A stretch of DNA of 15,044 nucleotides from assembly GCA_900404475.1 (NCBI GenBank), contig OUQQ01000512.1:1-15044 (forward strand), written 5' to 3'. Position numbers and translations under genes: made by a program. Origin of the DNA: Spongospora subterranea (taxonomy: Eukaryota; Endomyxa; Phytomyxea; Plasmodiophorida; Plasmodiophoridae). A model generated the notes under the pieces. It saw nothing but the letters and a program-made list of their open reading frames with translations, was not told where the DNA came from and did not search any database. Shown piece by piece: positions 1 through 9,024 of this stretch; within the stretch, counting starts at the first letter, position 1, and every line of letters starts with the position of its first letter.

Positions 1-1882
1 TTGCAAAACCCTCTCGCCATCCCACTGGAACTGTCTCGATTGCGTTTAAATTGCACAGTTGATGGCTCGGAAAGTCATGTTCGTACAGCATTACTTGTTT
101 TTTTATTGCGCCGTTGGTGATTACGGTATTCTGTGATGTTTTTGATTGTGTGAATAATGTAGAGAGGTTATATTTGTACAGCATAATTTGTCCTAATTTG
201 TTCGTTTTCATGCAGTTCCGTTTTCGCATAAATTGATAGTATTCTTCAATGGCTATTGCTTTTTTGAGCCGTTTTTCATGTGAATTTGTTCACAACTCTC
301 AGTCAGTTTTTTCGTCAGTGGTACTTAGTGTTCTTTTCATATTTTTGTTGTGTACTTTGTCTGCTGAAACTGTTTCGTTAGGAAGGGATCTCCGTATCTG
401 AGCACGACTTGTCGCTGGACGGTTCAGAATCGCAGACAATCGTGCTGACCGTGTCTTGTAGCGTTCCCGGCAGATTCCTTATCCACGGCCTCTGTTGGAC
501 TATGCTGGATGTAATTCGGGCTTCTTCTCCATTATCGGAGTCTTTCAATGGTATTCGTTTTGCCTATTTTCGTTATCTTCTGTCTTCATCCAAATGTTGT
601 TAACCGTTCTCCCTCTTATAAGCAACATTCAATCTTCAGGCATATCTTCTGCCACTCAACTGCCTCGTATCAAGCGTTGGCTCCAGCGTGGCTTTCGCCC
701 TTCCACTCTCTGGCGTGTTCCATTGCCTATAATACCAGAACTACAGGTATTGCTTTCAATCTCGCAGTCGATTGGTGATTCATGTAATTTTGAACAGTTT
801 GCCGACTTTCAGCCGACGCTGCCACTTGTGACAATGCAATTTGAAGCATTTCCTGATTCGCTTTTTTTTTGTGAGCAGCGTCAGGTCTTGTTACAGATAA
901 CGGTAACAAGTGACGTTGCTGTCCCTGCTCAACTGCACATTTCGGATTCCCGATCAATTAATATTAGCGAGGATCTGACAAAGATGATGCTGCCACCAGG
1001 AACGTAGGTTTTTGTAAAGGTGTGGGTTATGTTGTCGACATTAATCTTCTCCATATTTAGGAGCGTGTACACCGCTGCTGTTTTTGGGTATACAATGGGA
1101 GCATGTAAAGTTCGCCTACTCTTGCGGTATTCGACAGGGGCAAAACAGTCACTTGAATTTCGGACCACAAGCACAACTGAAACATTGAACGTAATGCCAT
1201 CCCTGCAATTCAGCGTCGCAATGCGTCCGTCAACTGAGCACACGTTGAATCACACCATGGAAATAACCGCTAGCAACATCAGCGATTCCACTTATTTCGA
1301 TCTAGGCAAGATCGTGCTCATCAATGGGTAATGTGGTTTTCTATCGAGTGTAATGTTTTTGCAACGATTTTCCGTTTTTGTCTCTGAATTTGTTTTTTTT
1401 TCATAGTTTGCACTGCTGTTTCTTCGGTTCATAAACATTTTTGTGTCTTCAGTACTGGCTCGCGACCTTATACACTCGAGACGATTGGTCTTGTGACAAC
1501 CGGAGTGGAACGCAGCAGTTCCACCAATCTAATTGCGCGCGCCGTTCCCCAGATTCGTTCTGATGAAACCATTTCGTCAGGTACTGCCTTCAGTTTTTGT
1601 GTCGATCGTTAATCCCTTTCTATGCCTTCCTAAGATTTGTCCGATCTCATTTTGATAGTTCATGTTGCAGTTTTATTCGACTGTTTTTGTGTGCTGTTCT
1701 TGTTTCTCACATATTGTCTTATGAATGAGATGGAATCTGTATAGAATTCATGGAATTGTCATCAAGAGGGCACCGTCTATCATGTCATTGGTCGTGCGAA
1801 AATGGAACTCGCTCCGGCGTCTCAGAACTACCTGTTGACCTATCCCCTGCCAGTGAGGCTTCAAATTGCCCTTTTCGAATAA
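1..1882 (+). CDS. TRAPPC8: TRAPPC8/Trs85-like TRAPP III subunit, C-terminal part (5' end outside window)
   Basis: Seven exons can be read: about 1-78, 382-550, 640-746, 798-1003, 1061-1327, 1453-1580 and 1767-1882 (TAA). The six exons from 382 onward sum to 993 nt, exactly 331 codons, which supports the joins. Their introns are 89, 51, 57, 125 and 186 nt; the donor of the first intron (about 79-381) is uncertain. The product is about 356 residues of a protein that is about 1,400 residues in animals. Family-like segments are NPLAIPLELSRLRL at the start, then SLDGSES, then GRFLIHGLCWTM, followed by beta-rich blocks (LPPGT, VRLLLRY). These recall the immunoglobulin-like C-terminal half of TRAPPC8, which in known organisms acts in the TRAPP III Rab1/Ypt1 exchange complex in ER-Golgi traffic and autophagy. 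The last acceptor (CAAG at 1766) was chosen because it keeps the frame and gives a protein-like end. TRAPPC10 or another TRAPP subunit with similar beta domains is the main alternative. Confidence 0.6.
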
Positions 1883-2009
1883 CTGTCGACTTCGCTGACA
1901 TNCCAAATATTGTGACACAGGCAACACAGATGAAAATTGATATGTATGATGACATTATAAATATGATGAATAAAGTTCATGAATAATAGCATAGATGAAA
2001 TAGAAAGAA
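1883..2009. other. Short intergenic region between convergent genes, with an ambiguous base
   Basis: This stretch separates the stop of the TRAPPC8-like gene from the stop of the zinc transporter on the other strand. It is A+T-rich and contains the unresolved base n at 1902. The plus-strand frame through it (to 1986) is open but is reached only by a different acceptor choice for the last TRAPPC8 exon, and its composition is poorer as protein. Confidence 0.6.
1969..1974 (+). promoter_or_regulatory. Candidate polyadenylation signal AATAAA
   Basis: An exact AATAAA lies 87 bp after the proposed stop of the TRAPPC8-like gene on the same strand. The position suits a 3' end signal for that transcript, but the hexamer is expected by chance in A+T-rich DNA. 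Confidence 0.35.
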
Positions 2010-4376
2010 TCAGGAATGCGCATCGCCATGGCTGTGTGAATGGGTAGCGCCATGGCTATGTGAATGAGCAGCGCCATGAGAATGTGAATGCCCATCGTGG
2101 TCACTGCAGTCCCCACTCACCATCTCCAACGTATCGAGAGTCGGATCAAAACCATGATACCTAGTTCTGGTCTCTGGATCCAATTTACTGACAAACTCTT
2201 CTTTTTCCACTTGAATTGTCATTTGACCAATACCCAGATTCCGGAAAATATTTTTGAACTTCGACAGCATGTCATTGCAATCGGCGCTTTCGTCGATATG
2301 TACGCAGACTGATCCAACGTTTTTCTTTGTTACATACGACCACAATCGAAAATCTCTGTAGCCAACGACGCCTTTGATAGAAGCGACGTCATTTAAAGCT
2401 TTAGATGCACGGTGCTCTAATCCTGCTGGCACTCGTTGCAGCAAAATCAGCGACGATTCCTTAAGCAAACTGAAAACGCTAATAAATATCAGGACTGCAA
2501 TGACTAAGGAGCATATAGGGTCCTGTGATGCTGCTCAGCTAATGCAGACAGATAACCGGCATTGAACGGATGCCTACCGCTATTTTCCAATTGAAAAAAT
2601 GGACGCACAAAGACGAGATTATGACACCGACACTACCAAGAGCATCCGCCACAACGTGAAGATATATCCCTTCCATGTTGCTGTTATGGCCGCTGTCGCA
2701 AGAGCCACTTCCACCATGTGCATGGCCATGGATATCGTGAAAGAAAAGAATGCCCACCATATTCACCAACAATCCGAGTACGGCAACAACAAGTGTCTCG
2801 AATCCCCCAATATCCGGAGGGAAAAACAATCGCTCGACAGATTCCACAAAGATGCTGAAGCTAATAAGGACAAGAAAGATCCCGTTGATGAAACCGGATA
2901 GAACTTCAAACCTTGCATAACCATAAGGAAAAGTATCGTTGGGTTGCAGCCGAGCAACATATGATGCGTATAAACCTATCAACAGCGCCGAACAATCAAA
3001 CAGCATATGGACTGCATCTGAGATCAGCCCAATGCTATTGTTCCAATAGCCATAGGCTATTTCGACAATAGTGAACGAGAAATTGAGACAAAGGAAGATG
3101 AAGATGCGGCGCGTGGTTTGCGTCTCCATGATATGGCGAAAGATTCCACGGAAGTTGACCGAAAGCGAGTAGCGGACCATAACGGAAGATATCATGGACG
3201 AGCTGGAGAGCTGCACGGCAGCTAAAAACGCTAAAGAGAACACTGGAATGGAGGAAAAATGAATCGAACCATCACCGCTAATCATCCATGATATGAACGA
3301 CAAAGCGGTCGTGATGAATACCCCTCGCAATGAATCTGACCTTTCTGGCAGGACCTGTTCGAAAACCAATTTAGTCCCATTCTGGCTGGAAAACGAAAAA
3401 CGCGAGTATTTACCCGATTGGGAGAATTGCAAACGAACCACGATATGGCACCGATCGAATAAAGAGTGAACTGGGGAACACCTGGACCTGGCGACAGATG
3501 GTCGCCCGGGTTGCTTTTCCTTTGAAGCAGCCACGTGAACAGTGCCAAAGGGATCGATACCCCCGCAGCTAAGAAAATCGACATTGAATACATCTTTTTG
3601 ACACTAGAAAATCCGGTGATCCTATTTCCGCCAGAGAGAAAACGTCTGTTTATGCAAGAAATCGATGACCCCAGAACGAGGGAAACAAGGGCAATAAAAT
3701 TTGGAAGGACGCCGTTGTTTGGAAGAGCGACTAATGCAATTTCGACTTTATCTGAGAGATTCAATGAACAAATCATCAAAGCAGATTGGAAAGCGCACAA
3801 CAAACCTGTCAGCGGATCTTGTGATGAAGACGGCTTGGATTCGGCACGATCTGGCTCGAGAGATGATACAGAAGATGACGGGGTGAAAACAACGATCAAC
3901 ATTGCTGCGGCGATGCACAGGAGAATGGTCTTGATTTTGCGACTTGATAATGGCCGACTGGAACCGATTGAGGAACGAGCGCCAATGGGGATAACTTGCT
4001 GAATGATCGCTAGCGCAGGCGTTAGCACCAGGAGATACTCGGAATACCGGAAAACGATTAAGCTTTTGAACAATCCTAGCGATCGTACACCACATATTGA
4101 TAGAACGACTGTTGCCGACATTGCAATCGCCGACGAGGATATCGATAAAACCTGTTTGTAGGAAAACCGCTTGGTTGAAAACAGGGTTTTCCCCATCTGC
4201 AGAGCAGCTATCAGCGCCTGGATGCAGAAAATAGGGCAAGCGATGATCAGGGCGCTGGCATCGTCGGAAGCGGCCAACCTCGCGAATATCGCGAATGAAA
4301 CGACCAGAGCGGCACGATCGACGACCAAAGTACTGAACGTGGATGCCGGGTTTTGATCATGATCGTCGACGATCAT
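2010..4376 (-). CDS. SLC30A5: ZnT5/Msc2-type zinc transporter (CDF family with long N-terminal membrane extension)
   Basis: Cation diffusion facilitator that would exchange zinc for protons to load the early secretory pathway. Three exons: 4376-3414, 3354-2578 and 2522-2010 (TGA), with phase-0 introns of 59 nt (3355-3413) and 55 nt (2523-2577). They give 750 residues, close to animal ZnT5 (about 765). Residues 1-395 are a polytopic extension, as in ZnT5. The CDF domain begins near 397 (ETQTTRRIFIFLCLNFSFT). The zinc-site motifs are HMLFD (H437, D441) and HVVAD (H554, D558), and the intron join restores KIADPICS, very like ZnT5/7. The His-rich loop before HVVAD is short (HDIHGHAHG), while the last 29 residues are a His/Ser tail. 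The open frame continues 20 codons upstream, but 4376 is the first ATG. By analogy with ZnT5-ZnT6 it may work as a heterodimer. The exact first-intron border is inferred. Confidence 0.88.
2024..2095 (-). repeat. Three 24-bp tandem repeats coding the His-rich C-terminal tail
   Basis: Units at 2024-2047, 2048-2071 and 2072-2095 each contain CGCCATG and encode, on the minus strand, eight-residue units of the form AxHSHSHG. The first two differ at few positions; the third is more diverged. The repeat lies wholly within the last exon of the zinc transporter and lengthens its metal-binding tail. Confidence 0.8.
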
Positions 4377-4377
4377 G
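4358..4377. repeat. Perfect 20-bp palindrome over the zinc transporter start codon
   Basis: CATGATCGTCGACGATCATG equals its own reverse complement. It contains the proposed ATG (4376-4374) and the codons for MIVDDH. It could be a protein-binding site, an mRNA hairpin at the start codon, or chance. Confidence 0.6.
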
Positions 4378-4523
4378 CTACCGTCGACCCGGCCAGATAG
4401 AGTTGTTCCCGGATTGATTTTTTCGCCAAAAATCAATTCGAAAAGATTGCAGGAAGCCGTTGTCCCGTATCGGGACGAACAGTGTTCCTGGCGCTACAGC
4501 GGCGGGAGCGACTTAACCCAGTG

Positions 4524-4549
4524 TATATATAAAGTGAGAGGCTCCGCCC
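4524..4549 (-). promoter_or_regulatory. Candidate TATA box and upstream GC box of the zinc transporter
   Basis: Read on the minus strand, GGGCGG (4549-4544) precedes TTTATATATA (4533-4524) by about 10 bp. The TATA-like element lies about 150 bp upstream of the transporter ATG at 4376, which suits a core promoter. The TATATATAAA also reads as a TATA box on the plus strand, but no plus-strand gene follows it. Confidence 0.35.
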
Positions 4550-4714
4550 ACACACACCCAAGAGATACCTCTGACATCCTCTGACCACCAACAAACTGTT
4601 GATCTCCTGCGAAAATCGGGGGTCTCACCCTGTTGACAAATTATTTTTGGTTATCGCTTGCTGAATTTACTGAGATTGTCTATTATTGTTTGGTACAATC
4701 CGCATGATCGGACA

Positions 4715-5510
4715 TCAGACGTGGTCTCGATACGATCCAGATGTTATCAACACCCGCTGGCGACGTTTTTCTTGCATGGCATTGGCCAACGTCTGGCCAT
4801 TCTCGTACAACAGCATGAAGGCGATCGCGGCCAGAAAGTAACTTCCTCTCATATAAACTACGCTGAGCATCAGCATGATTAAGGACAGAATGAACCCCGT
4901 TCCATGAACGATCCATGTGCACAGATATTGGCCGCTAACGCATTTTCTAACAAAGATGTCGAAAATTTGGCCACCGTCCAGTGAATAAATAGGGAGAACG
5001 AGGTTGCCCACGTTTACGTAGATAGATTGCCAGGTCCAATTTTTCAGCGCCCCGTAGATAAGGGATCTGGTCGAAACCGCTGACAAAACGCCAAGCATTG
5101 CAAGGCCAAAGGCAATTCCCGATAATCCACCAGCAGCAAGAATCAGAAATCGCCGAAATGAAGTTGTCTCCCCAGAATGCCGACAGAATCCATTAAACAA
5201 GCTCAAATGGATTCCCGGCGATAATTTGAATGATTTCGCCATTAAAGCATGTCCGAATTCCTAAACGTTATTCCAATGGACATTTTAGCGAGAGCACACG
5301 GCGATCCAGATCAGGTGATCACAATACATGGACAAGGATAATGACGACGACGGCGAGCGCATCGATCACAGCCAGAGTGACGCTATGCATCCGCTGCAAC
5401 GACGTGAGCGCCATGAAGGCCATGAGTATGGGGAGACCGATATCGCAGCATACTTCGATGCCGAATATGGTGAATAGGTGATATTCCTTACCCAATGTCG
5501 TCCCGATCAT
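4715..5510 (-). CDS. M50 family (site-2-protease-like) membrane zinc metalloprotease
   Basis: Predicted intramembrane zinc protease of 242 residues in two exons: 5510-5328 and 5260-4715 (TGA), with a 67-nt phase-0 intron (5261-5327). Splicing joins ...IILVH to EFGHALMAKSF, creating the HExxH motif (H61, E62, H65). The second M50 signature, LPIYSLDGGQI (D156), supplies the third zinc ligand. Hydrophobic segments lie around 10-35, 46-61, 98-122, 141-155 and 175-215. The opening (HLFTIFGIEV) and the small size resemble bacterial M50 proteins more than the larger animal S2P. It could sit in an organelle or endomembrane; no clear targeting peptide is seen. The ATG at 5510 was chosen as the first in frame just before the conserved start; the frame is open to a GTG at 5561. 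The zinc transporter lies downstream on the same strand, 338 bp away. Confidence 0.82.
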
Positions 5511-5557
5511 TATTGTGTACGGCGATAAATCCCAGCGATCACTGTGTATCGGAAGGG

Positions 5558-6001
5558 TCACCTGTCACGCAGTTTCGTCATTACGATATCGTCACGACGC
5601 CCAAATGTGCGCGGCTGTGGTTTTTCAGACAGCGAAACGTGTAACTCGATGGGTTGAGGGTTTCTCCGTAACAGGAATGTTCCGAGACTGCGACATTCCA
5701 CTGTCACCGTGTCACGCATGTCCTGCCTGTGTATCGTTTGTCCGTACACGTAACAAACAGGTTTTGAAGACGACCACAGCTCTTCATTCCTATAATTGCA
5801 TGTTTTAATAGAGGTGTCGTTTCCCCGTCCCCTTAACGTTCGCTCTCGCCCCACGCCTTCGCTCCATGTTTGGCTCGCCTTCGCGTCGCGATTACCACAC
5901 TTCATCAGATTCATCAATGCTGTTGTCAATCGATCAAGTGATCGTTGAATAAGTCTATCAATAAAATAATGTGCATAATACAACCCTTTCGTAATCTTCA
6001 T
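5558..6001 (-). CDS. Doubtful ORF upstream of the M50 gene
   Basis: An ATG-started frame of 147 codons with no recognisable domain, rich in Arg, Thr and Ser and lacking hydrophobic blocks. It fills the 512-bp space between the M50 protease start and the plus-strand gene beginning at 6023. Joining its end to the M50 frame by a 20-nt GT...AG gap (5538-5557) is possible in phase but shorter than any believable intron here. It may be chance, an upstream transcribed leader, or an unspliced exon. Nothing else is seen in this interval. Confidence 0.15.
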   Translation of the reverse strand: MKITKGLYYAHYFIDRLIQRSLDRLTTALMNLMKCGNRDAKASQTWSEGVGRERTLRGRGNDTSIKTCNYRNEELWSSSKPVCYVYGQTIHRQDMRDTVTVECRSLGTFLLRRNPQPIELHVSLSEKPQPRTFGRRDDIVMTKLRDR

Positions 6002-6022
6002 CGAATTCCGTCAATCCTTTTA

Positions 6023-7535
6023 ATGCATGTGTCAAGGGCGGTTCCCTTATCAGGAACAAACCACGCCAACCAATATGACCCTGATAAACAAATACTCAAG
6101 TAACATTCATCCGATTATCTCACGTTGGATTCGTTCGAAGAACTCATTTCGAATATTTCTTCTCTTCAAATACTTCAACCTTTGTCTCGTTCTACCGACC
6201 ACCCTCATCTTCTCGTTCACGACTTTCCTTCATGTATTTAGTCTTGTCTTCGCCTGTTCCATATCGTGTGGAATTGTATACGTGTGGTATGGCGTTCTTT
6301 TCGATGCTTTTACAACATTTTGCATCAGTGATCCTTCAACGGAAAGATTTTGCCATCGTAGCACTGTCTATACTTTCATCGAAATCGTGTTCAGATTCAT
6401 CGGCTCACATCAGAATTCAGTATTTCATGTACGGTATACTGTTTATCTTCGTTCTGATACCTCTTATGTGGCCATTGCTCCAGATTGTCACCAACTTTGC
6501 TGATAACAGCGACTAAACAGAGCAGTTCATGGCGACAATGAAGGTTACAGGTGAACATTGCTATCATGGACTGCTGAAATAATTGCTACAACAATGATGC
6601 CATGCGATCAGCTCCGCTTGGCGCTAAGTGTAAGATTATTGATCCCGATGATGATTGTGTGCTGGCTCCGCCCATTGGTAATTTTTGGTATGATTTATAT
6701 GACACTATTTTTGGTGAAGATTTCAAAAAATGTAACAAACCCGAAGTCGACCAGAAATCATCACTGAAGGGTTTGTGATGATGCAAATAAACAGGATAAG
6801 CCGCTGTTTCACGAGAATGCATCGGGTGAGAGAGATGTTGAACCTTCGCCAATGGGCAAAAGCGTATTTCAACGTCAACATGGATCGATTAGCGATGAGA
6901 TACAAACGTTGTTATGATTGGGCACTTCTTTACTTCTGCTGCCTCGTTTTCCACCTCAAAACGTGTATCAGCATCAGAACAATCGAAACCACCCGCGATA
7001 GATATTGGCAACCTGTTTTTTTTTTAATTCTAAATTGTAAACGTCATCAGCGACCACAGATAATGAAAAATTCCTTCTTGAGCCCTTTGGACACCAAGTA
7101 CAACGTCTCTTACACAATGTTGTAGACCACTCCATACATGTATCACGTCCAATGTACTTGAAAAGAGTGCCGACCAGTTCCGCGATTTGTGATTACCATA
7201 CGAATGTGGTTTCATGCGAACTTGAATTTTTTGTTGGTTTGGCAAGGATTGGAAAACCTGTGAAGACATTGGGTTTCAGTAACTCACTATATCCCTCATG
7301 GTGCGCCTTTTTATCAATCTCAAACATCTATGATGGTTCATCTACTGCACAACCTATGGCCTATTCGTGTTCATGATATTTTCCAATTATGAAGATTCAT
7401 TCGAAATACGAAGGTGAGCTACGGTCTAGTTGCCACATGGGCAATATGGAGTAGATGTGAATGAAGACAATAGGGGAGTTTGAAGCACTTAGCACAGCAC
7501 TGCTTACTCAGACAGGATATTCGAAGAAAAATTAA
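6023..7535 (+). CDS. Unrecognised intron-rich gene, probable membrane protein
   Basis: I do not recognise the family and the exon map is partial. A likely start is ATG at 6023, with exon 6023-6099 (MHVSRAVPLSGTNHANQYDP...) ending at a GTAACA donor. Hydrophobic coding follows around 6243-6486 (YFMYGILFIFVLIPLMW). A 39-nt intron (6487-6525, with CTAAAC near its end) and a 61-nt intron (6551-6611) keep phase and join this to IIDPDDDCVLAPPIGNFWYD, ending near 6745. Further protein-like segments are at 6795-6903 (PLFHENASGERDVEP), about 6927-7010, about 7045-7275 (LLHNVVDHSIHVSRP) and 7280-7385. The last segment reads EFEALSTALLTQTGYSKK and ends at TAA 7533-7535. It converges on the PPCDC gene 52 bp away. 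The membrane part (to about 6516) and the soluble part (from 6529) could be two genes. Confidence 0.4.
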
Positions 7536-7587
7536 TGGCGCTATGTTGAGTTTACGAAAATAAATGAATGTAGTGTCTCGAGCTGAA

Positions 7588-8450
7588 TTATTCGAATATT
7601 TGGGCAACTAGTTTGCTAATAACGTCAACTAGAGTGTCGATATTCGCCATGGCTCCCATACCTGAACCAGAATCAGCCCTGTCTCTCAAACCTCAGCATG
7701 AATGACGTACCAGCATCCCCACAGATCAGCGTTTTCTCAACGGGAGGGACAACATGAACACCCCATTGAGTCAGGCGAGATATATGTTCGGTCGTCACTG
7801 GATGATCCCACATTGCAGCTACGATGATATCAGCGTTTGGTAACGAAAAAAACGCCCATGACTCACTGTTCATGGCAGGAGCAATCACCAGCGGCTTGAT
7901 CCCGGTCTGCCATGCTCGGGCCGTGCAGGTCTGAACAATACCTAGGCTCAGATTATGGGGCGTTGGAGTTCTGTTGGACAGCGTGAATTACGAGGAGATT
8001 ATCGGAGATTCCATATGATAATTTGGCGAGTGAATTGGCGGACAGGGGTGCAATCAAGAAGATATCGGCCCATCGCCTTAGCTTGCAGTAACAAACTTAC
8101 CAAAAATGTTCGAAATGGCCAATGAGATTATACCTCAATATGCAACACGGGATCACCACGCTTCTGGTATGTCTCCCATTCATTTTCTAAGGCGGCATAA
8201 GCCGAATCAAAGCGAAAGAAAACACAAAAATTGACAGACCGTTGTAGTAGATTTGTGTTGTTGATAGTTCATTGGCGTCAACAAAATGTTTGGCGGCATC
8301 GGTGAGTATGAGTCTAACCTCACCTAAACATGATAGGCTCGACACCAGTTCGGCCGCCTTGATGCTGGCGACACTACCGCTAACACCTACAAGAATGTGT
8401 GGGGGATGTACGACCTGATCCGACGGCATGAAGAAATTATCGTTGAGCAT
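7588..8450 (-). CDS. PPCDC: Phosphopantothenoylcysteine decarboxylase (coenzyme A synthesis)
   Basis: FMN enzyme that decarboxylates 4'-phosphopantothenoylcysteine to 4'-phosphopantetheine. Six exons: 8450-8240, 8186-8134, 8081-7992, 7930-7867, 7818-7711 and 7661-7588 (TAA), separated by introns of 53, 52, 61, 48 and 49 nt. They sum to 600 nt, giving 199 residues against about 204 in human. Flavoprotein features in order are [18 protein letters not shown] (FMN phosphate loop), STTQIYY, DPVLHIELRRWAD with catalytic His86, [32 protein letters not shown] with Asn139, and [16 protein letters not shown] with Cys172. These match the His, Asn and Cys catalytic set of plant HAL3. Several splice joins are confirmed by the motif they restore (AMN+TAMW; GDAG+MGAMA). 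No neighbour belongs to the same pathway. The start at 8450 is the first ATG; one at 8429 is possible. Confidence 0.95.
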
Positions 8451-8609
8451 GGCCGATATCTGTGCAGAAGGGCAAACCGAGATTTCCAGACCTAAGCCCC
8501 CAATCAGGCTGGTGGAATCGGAAATGGGATCGGTTCACACTTCACCAAGGAATACCTGTTGACTTTATTCGCCTTCACATTTAATTTATTTAGTTAAAGC
8601 ATCTGTTGT

Positions 8610-8681
8610 TCGCCAATGGTTCAATGGTTAGAATGGCTGCCTTCCAAGCAGTTGATCCGAGTTCGATTCTCGGTTGGCGAA
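8610..8681 (+). tRNA. trnG-UCC: tRNA-Gly, anticodon TCC
   Basis: The cloverleaf is complete. The acceptor stem TCGCCAA/TTGGCGA (8610-8616 with 8674-8680) has seven Watson-Crick pairs and discriminator A8681. The D stem is GTTC/GAAT with GG in the loop. The anticodon stem is GCTGC/GCAGT with loop CTTCCAA, anticodon 8643-8645. The variable loop is TGAT, and the T stem CCGAG/CTCGG carries loop TTCGATT. Box A (TGGTTCAATGG, 8617-8627) and box B (GTTCGATTC, 8661-8669) fit RNA polymerase III promoters. There is no intron and no encoded CCA. It is closely similar to other eukaryotic Gly(TCC) tRNAs, except that the first pair is T-A. It is divergent from PPCDC, 159 bp from that start codon. Confidence 0.96.
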
Positions 8682-8690
8682 TTTTTTTTT
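8682..8690 (+). terminator. RNA polymerase III terminator (nine T)
   Basis: A run of nine T begins directly after the discriminator base of the tRNA, as expected for termination by RNA polymerase III. Confidence 0.85.
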
Positions 8691-8719
8691 CGACCAGGAC
8701 ATGGTTAAACGACTTGACG

Positions 8720-9023
8720 AAAGAGGCCGAATCAGTCAATCACCCCACCACATTTCGAACCAGCCCATCTTTTCCCAACTTAACGCAAGAGAATACGCGA
8801 GAATGGGACTGTATTCCCGACTCGCCAAGACTCTGGCATATATGAACCGCATCAATGAAAAATCCGCAACGAGGGCGGGCAAGGAGCTCGGATACGGTTC
8901 AAACCTCCAGAGTCCTGGCGTTTGGGGGAATCCCATTTTCGCGTATTCTCTTGTTGCGATTAACCGTACTTTAGGATGGATGGGCTTGCGAAATGTGCTG
9001 GTGATTTGAGTGTGGCTCTTTTT
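8720..9023. repeat. Long imperfect inverted repeat (foldback element)
   Basis: Two arms, about 8720-8853 and 8891-9023, are reverse complements with scattered mismatches and small gaps, around a 37-nt loop. Nearly exact blocks include GAGAATACGCGAGAATGGGA (8790-8809) against its complement near 8931-8950, GACTCTGG (8829-8836) against CCAGAGTC (8907-8914), and GAACCG (8844-8849) against CGGTTC (8895-8900). The overlapping ORFs on both strands (8606-9098) are by-products of this structure. No target-site duplication is obvious. It could be a MITE or foldback transposon, or an inverted local duplication. It begins 30 bp after the tRNA terminator. Confidence 0.85.
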
Positions 9024-9024
9024 A

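Noticed and set aside
1750..1986. Alternative last exon of the TRAPPC8-like gene reading to a stop at 1984-1986.
   Set aside because: It needs acceptor TATAG at 1745 and gives a Ser/Arg/Cys-rich peptide. The acceptor at 1766 gives EGTVYHVIGRAKMEL and a clean stop at 1882.
3282..3413. Continuation of the zinc transporter's first exon past 3414, giving a separate shorter protein.
   Set aside because: The extra residues lose membrane character and end in a stop. The in-phase intron at 3355-3413 joins the N-terminal extension to the CDF domain at the right length.
4526..4922. TATA-like motif and small ORFs on the plus strand at 4526-4882.
   Set aside because: The ORFs from 4658 on are antisense shadows of the M50 gene. 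No plus-strand protein with recognisable features follows the motif.
7152..7376. Segment whose other frame reads LPYECGF, like the conserved block of NADH dehydrogenase subunit 3.
   Set aside because: The frame is broken by stops on both sides and nothing else resembles ND3. The better frame here belongs to the plus-strand gene ending at 7535.
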